From assembly GCA_951394405.1 (NCBI GenBank), contig OX596345.1, positions 1,116,001 to 1,180,000 of the forward strand: a DNA stretch of 64,000 bases. Reading direction: 5' to 3'. Both the position numbers and the translations under genes were made by a program. Shown in pieces: positions 59,390 to 64,000 of the stretch; position 1 is the first letter of the stretch; every line of letters starts with the position of its first letter. Below the pieces are notes generated by a model that saw nothing but the letters and a program-made list of their open reading frames with translations, was not told the origin of the DNA and did not search any database. This stretch comes from Coprinellus micaceus (Eukaryota > Basidiomycota > Agaricomycetes > Agaricales > Psathyrellaceae).

Positions 59390-60651
59390 ACCGCCAACAG
59401 GAGGGGTAAAGGGGAGTAGTGAAGCAAAGGAAACGAAGGGTGATATCGGGAGCTTCGATGCACGAACACTCCCGAGTGGGCAAAGGGGGAAGAGCTGGAG
59501 ATTTGGTGGACGAAACGGGGCAATTTATGCACCTCAGAGGTGGCTGGCAGGCCTCGGCCGGGCTGACCACTCCGCCTCACTCGCATACAGACCAGGCCAG
59601 AGGATTTCGGTTTTGAGGTAAGTGACAGGCCCGTTTAGAGCTATCCAGCCGACAGAGAGGATGGAGTCGGCCGACCGGCAGGTAGCAAATACTCCTCTTC
59701 ACCTGGCCCGAGTCGAAGGAGGTCGATTGGGTTGGCGAGGGCAGCTGCACTCTGTCGACTAGACAGAGTTTGGGGTAGTGATTGCGTAGAGGCCGAGGTT
59801 CACGTCCACTGAGGCCCACTGGGATTGGCGGAGAGCGTATAGAGCCAGGTTGATTGGCGTTGGAAGTGGGGGAGATAAGGGAGAAACTTGAGATACTTAT
59901 TAACCTTCCTTGCCTCTCCACCAGTCCCCCTTCGACGACCACCTTTGGTCTTTCACTACATTCCCTACGCCGCGTCGGGGTCGTCTGCATCCTACTACTA
60001 CCCGAGGGCGTGAAAACCACAGGCCATAGTGGGTGCCGGTGGCCATGACAGCGGGGAACCGGAATCCGTTGTAACGACTAGTAGGGTCAATTCACGTTTA
60101 TGGGCGAGTGCCGACGGGGTTCTCGTGGTTGCATCACTTCGTGCTCACAGGGATCGTCGCGTTGGCCAAGATCTGGGCTTCGCGAGTCGCAGAGTTGACT
60201 CCCGGGATTTTGCCCATGAGCATCCGGAGCATGTCGATCTCGCTCCCTCCTTCGAAGATGCTAGTGGCGACGGCTCGAGGAGAGGGAGAGGAGAGGTGAT
60301 GCCGTGGCGGCAGTAGTTAAGGTACGGTGGGAAGCTTCGCACAAAAAATCATTATTTTCAGGGTTAACCGTCGGATAAGTGGAGATATAGTTCTTGGGCG
60401 CTTAACCTTACTACCCCTTCAAGCTTCAAGCTCCAGTACACCACTCGGATCTTGCCAATGGGTGTACCCTGTGTACGGCCTTAAAACGGTACTGGCAGCC
60501 GAGTAATTAGCAAGATCAAGCCTTGAGGATTGGTACACGCCGGTTGAACCCTATGTGAATGAAATACAGGGAGCGGTAGATCTACAATTTAAAGGCGCAA
60601 AGTGAGGAGAAAACAGAGCGGGCAGTCAATTCCATGAGCCTTAAGAGGCCG
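59390..60651. other. Intergenic region upstream of the orphan gene
   Basis: Promoter and leader of the orphan gene (CT-rich on the minus strand near 59400-59520) and the 3' flank of the F-box/LRR gene. No gene recognised. Confidence 0.5.
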
Positions 60652-62340
60652 CTACATCGGAGCAAATCTTCGTTGACGCGCATTTAGCCTGGGGGGGGTA
60701 GCGTACGAGATATCATCGACCTTCTCCGCGCAGTGGACTGCGCAACATGGGACACACCAGAACACTGCATCCCTACCCACCCCTCTCGCCTTCAATTCCC
60801 GGGAAAGCACCCCTGCCATAACTCGCGACGATGCGTCGGAGCGCTCGTTTCGAAGACCATTTTCTCGCGTTGCTGCGCATGAGTAAACCGATCCCACTTG
60901 GAGGAGAACGGGATTCAATGCTACCTTCAGCTCGTCGAGGTGCGCCAAGGAGGGGCCACACCAGTCATGAATGGCTATAGATCGAAGCGTCGTTTTGCGG
61001 GCACGAACTAAAAAAGCGAAGTTACTCCTAGAAACCTTGCTAAAAGGGAGTAACTTACCGAATCGAGAGAGGGATCCGATGGAGAAGTTGGCCTCCCCCA
61101 GCACCACCAGAGTCTCCAATGCAGGGCCGCTAACATGTCGAAGCACTTTCAGCGTGGCGTTTTCCATCACATTTACGGTGCCCATCCTCACTTCTTGAGG
61201 TCCTGAACGGGGGCCCAAAAGGTATAACACCTTCAGGCCCTGCATAGCCGCTATGACTGATTGCAGTGTCTCGGGAGGGAAGAACTTGGAACTGATGCTG
61301 AGCCTCTCAACGGTGGGCATGTCTTCCGTCAACCAAGCGATGCTGTCGGGGTGCGGCACGCCATTGGGCATGTAGCAGACTTCCTTCAGCGCCGTGAACC
61401 TCGCATTTTTGAAGAGGGAGTATATGGGCTTGGAGGGATGGCCGGACAAGCGGGGCCGCGGGATGGTGTGGGCGATGAGAAGTTTTTCGAGGCGGTGGTG
61501 TACGATGGGCCCGAGACGCCTTCCAGTAGAAAAAAACGACCGGTCAGGGACGCCGTACTGCACCGATATAGAGTTGATGTGGACTCTAAGCTCCTCAATG
61601 GAAGGCCCCCAATGTATCATGGCTTCAACGTCAGGTTCTTTGTACCCAACTTCGATCCCGCTGAGATCGAGCACCGTAATGGGGTCCCAAGAAAGGAGGG
61701 CACGTATCGCAACGTTCTTTGGGTGGCTGCAGATGATGCGTTTGAGAGGGTTACGCCAGAGGAGGAGGGATTCTGTGATACTGGTGGGGATCTGAGCGGA
61801 TGGGTAAATGTCGAAGGGATTGTAGTTTAAGCCAGGCTCGAGTTGGATGGATTTCAGCCTTGGAAATGTCGTGTTCCCAACCCCAAAGAGGAGTGGAAAA
61901 TTGTCGAGGTCGATGACAAGGCTAGTTATTCGGTTGGCGAGACCCTGCCCCACTGAGAATTCGGTAGCTTCCTCAAGTCGGGGTTGCAAGTGTTGTGGGT
62001 CAGTGGAGCACCCAACCGAGAGGTGAATATCCTCGGAACCCGAGAGCTCTACGAGTGCCTTAACCTCCTCCTCGTTGTCGATGGGTACTGTGCACAGATC
62101 TTGAACTGAGTTGAATCCCAGGTTGACCTTGACGCGGATTTTGGAGAACAGCTTGGGGTTGCCCCGGGCTATCGCCCCCACCCTCTTCGATACTTGGACA
62201 AGAGTAGGTTCGGGCGACTGCGCCTCTGGACAAAGCGCGGGTTCGATGCATTTGGCCCCATCCCTACATGCTTCGTCGTGCCTTGCATCGGCTCGTAGAG
62301 AAAGTATTTTGACGACCAATTCGGGGGGGAGATCGTCCAT
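60652..62340 (-). CDS. F-box/LRR-like protein
   Basis: An open frame of 562 codons; a 51-nt in-frame intron (GTAAGT..TTTTTTAG, about 61063-61013) is likely removed, giving 545 residues. It begins with a degenerate F-box (MDDLPPELVVKILSLRADAR.., then LVQVSKRVGAIARGNPKLFS) and continues as irregular leucine-rich repeats (for example ITSLVIDLDNFPLL, FPRLKSIQLEPG, MPTVERLSISS, LKVLYLLGP, LETLVVLGE). Such proteins usually act as substrate adaptors of SCF ubiquitin ligases; mushrooms have hundreds of variable copies. A second, shorter F-box-like gene lies at 12571-13547. The intron is stopless and a multiple of three. Confidence 0.75.
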   Translation of the reverse strand: MDDLPPELVVKILSLRADARHDEACRDGAKCIEPALCPEAQSPEPTLVQVSKRVGAIARGNPKLFSKIRVKVNLGFNSVQDLCTVPIDNEEEVKALVELSGSEDIHLSVGCSTDPQHLQPRLEEATEFSVGQGLANRITSLVIDLDNFPLLFGVGNTTFPRLKSIQLEPGLNYNPFDIYPSAQIPTSITESLLLWRNPLKRIICSHPKNVAIRALLSWDPITVLDLSGIEVGYKEPDVEAMIHWGPSIEELRVHINSISVQYGVPDRSFFSTGRRLGPIVHHRLEKLLIAHTIPRPRLSGHPSKPIYSLFKNARFTALKEVCYMPNGVPHPDSIAWLTEDMPTVERLSISSKFFPPETLQSVIAAMQGLKVLYLLGPRSGPQEVRMGTVNVMENATLKVLRHVSGPALETLVVLGEANFSIGSLSRFGKLLPFSKVSRSNFAFLVRARKTTLRSIAIHDWCGPSLAHLDELKVALNPVLLQVGSVYSCAATRENGLRNERSDASSRVMAGVLSRELKARGVGRDAVFWCVPCCAVHCAEKVDDISYATPPRLNARQRRFAPM

Positions 62341-63634
62341 GTTCAGAATGATGCTGTGACCGAATGAGGGCTCCGGAGGATTGGGACGTAGACTGGAAGC
62401 TCCAATGAAGGTGTTGGATGTATCCGATGAGGAACTTGAGCTTGCCTCAATGCTGGGTGACTATATAGTTTCCCGGCGTCTATTTATTGCCGGCTTGCAT
62501 TTGCAACCCAGGGTTAACGTTTAGCCTGCTTGACCGAGGCCCCGAAGGAAGCAGGAACCATCGGTCGTAGCGTGTCAAACCAACGAGAGTCAAATTAAAC
62601 CTACAATGCTAGTGAGAACCTTGAACCTACTTCGAAAGCAGGTTATCTCCAGGCCCCTGGCAAAACTTGAATCCACGGGACTCAAAGTTTGACACTTTCT
62701 GCTCCAGCTCGTATTCAGTAGATTCGGAGATACTGGCAGAAAACAGAAGTTTTTTACTCAAAATGCGTATTAGCTGGGTCATGATGGGCCCCTTCATGTT
62801 TAAGCTTGTTCAAAGTCAAGGTTTTACTGCCTTTCCGAGTGCCCCGTTGCGGTGAGGTGGGGTCGAGTCGCGTCGGGGTTGCCTTGAAAGGCCCTTTTTG
62901 CACAGACCATGCATCAATGATGGATGACGTCAACCCCCAGAAACAGTGCTGAATTTATGGCCATGACGTCACAGGCACGAAACGCTTAATTGTAGGCTGG
63001 TGAGCACTCGTTTCGCTAGCGTAGTGGGTGAGTATCTCTGGGGTTGGCAATGCAGCGCGCGGTCACGCCTGAGTGTTATGGGAGCATGGTGCGTCGCCCA
63101 TCATTCTGTGGGCTCTTGTCAGTGTCTGTCGCGCATACACCTCTCCAGGTCCTCAGGGGCTGGAGGTTAGAGAATATACCTCCTCCATGCCCCCGTCTGT
63201 GGCGCTAAGACTTCAGCCTGTGAGTCCTATTAGGGTTGATATCGGACCGAGCCAGGATAACGCTTCATTGGACTCGTTTAAACGCCCGCTGACTTAAGCG
63301 CTGGATGTCATCGTGATCGTGAGATCCCGACTCACTCTTGGTCTGGCAACCCGACGGCGGCTGAAGCCACCCCCCAACCTGCGAAACTAGGATTCCGCCT
63401 GAGTGGCAAGGGCTAGTTTTGCTTAACTTCTTTCTCATCATTCCTCCATGAGGAAAACAAACCATCTCTATTTATCTCGCTATCTACAAGTTCAGTCTGA
63501 TGTCAGGACTCATGATCTGACATTCGGTTCATTCTCCTCCCTATTGTGTTGATTTAGCTACATTGTGGCTTACATAAATACAAGTAGAGAGCCCGCACTA
63601 GAGCGACCTTGTTTGGATCGCTAAAAAAGCCCTA
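62341..63634. other. Intergenic region with paired CRE-like sites
   Basis: Upstream region of the F-box/LRR gene and 3' flank of the gene that enters from the right edge. It holds two perfect TGACGTCA palindromes. No gene recognised. Confidence 0.5.
62925..62971. promoter_or_regulatory. Two CRE/ATF palindromes TGACGTCA
   Basis: Perfect copies at 62925-62932 and 62964-62971, start to start 39 bp apart. TGACGTCA is the binding site of ATF/CREB-type bZIP factors. They lie about 590-630 bp upstream of the F-box/LRR start. Confidence 0.45.
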
Positions 63635-64000
63635 CTAGTCACCAAATAACGCTGCTTCCCTTTCTTCCTCGGAGTCACGTTCGGGATCGCTGAAGTAGTC
63701 TTGGTCGTCTCCCACCCAGGATTCAGTATCGGACTCCCTTTCGCCTTCTCCATCACATTCACTTCCGCCCCCATCGGCGCAGGTGTCCCGGATTGCCTTG
63801 GGGATGCTGACTCCTGGTTCAAGATTGTTGGTCCCCTGGTTGACCTCGGAAAGCTCGCGGTTGGGATTGGCGGAGTGTGGTGGCGAAGTGACTGTCGTAG
63901 GTTGTGACGACGATTCCGCGGTACGGGTTTGCTGATTTGGCTCCCGTTCAACCCGACTAGGGATCTGGCTAGCGAGAATCTTTTCATTCGCTTTCGTAGC
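63635..64000 (-). CDS. 3' end of an acidic, disordered protein (partial, runs off the window)
   Basis: On the minus strand the frame entering at position 64000 stays open for 121 codons and ends at a TAG at 63635-63637. The product is hydrophilic and Asp/Glu/Ser-rich towards the end (GDDQDYFSDPERDSEEERE, last residues ALFGD), quite unlike the overlapping frames. The start and any domain lie beyond the right edge, so function cannot be judged. Confidence 0.6.
   Translation of the reverse strand, partial: ATKANEKILASQIPSRVEREPNQQTRTAESSSQPTTVTSPPHSANPNRELSEVNQGTNNLEPGVSIPKAIRDTCADGGGSECDGEGERESDTESWVGDDQDYFSDPERDSEEEREAALFGD

Overview
The window is nuclear DNA from a filamentous basidiomycete, most likely an Agaricomycete. 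Genes are broken by many short introns (about 50-70 nt, GT..AG). Several proteins are types I associate with mushroom-forming fungi: a YDD/galactose-binding-like membrane protein, DUF7729, DUF4246, F-box-like proteins and a GPI-type Cys-rich protein. No bacterial, viral or organellar signature was seen, and the species cannot be named from sequence alone. All splice models were built by hand by joining frames across consensus splice sites; in almost every multi-exon gene below the exon lengths sum to an intact reading frame.

Layout, left third (0-21.6 kb): a secreted Cys-rich protein and a single-pass membrane protein (both minus); the DASH kinetochore subunit Dam1 (minus), divergent from a glutamine-synthetase-family gene (plus); a Ran1/Sks1-type protein kinase; complex I subunit NDUFB7 with a 15-nt exon; a proline-rich ORF; an F-box-like gene (minus); the 13-exon selective-autophagy scaffold ATG11; and an MFS sugar transporter with a clear TATA box.

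Middle third (21.6-43 kb): a 4.7-kb gene-poor stretch carrying a 238-bp foldback MITE; protein phosphatase 1 (minus); a 1384-residue PH-domain protein (minus); an intron-containing tRNA-Tyr; a secreted tandem-repeat precursor with four cationic helical units separated by acidic spacers (minus); and the DEAD-box helicase DHH1.

Right third (43-64 kb): a DUF7729 membrane-anchored protein, a small single-pass membrane protein, a small Cys/His-rich protein, a DUF1769 protein, two DUF4246 paralogues on opposite strands flanking the succinate dehydrogenase assembly factor SDHAF2, a Ser/Thr-rich GPI-type surface protein, a six-exon orphan gene, an F-box/LRR-like gene, and the 3' end of an acidic protein that runs off the window.

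There is no operon or obvious biosynthetic cluster; this is a mixed housekeeping and accessory neighbourhood. The most interesting items are the repeat precursor at 35-36 kb, whose organisation resembles a multi-peptide prepropeptide, and the DUF4246 pair, in which one copy has lost all four residues that in the other copy look like an Fe(II)/2-oxoglutarate active site.
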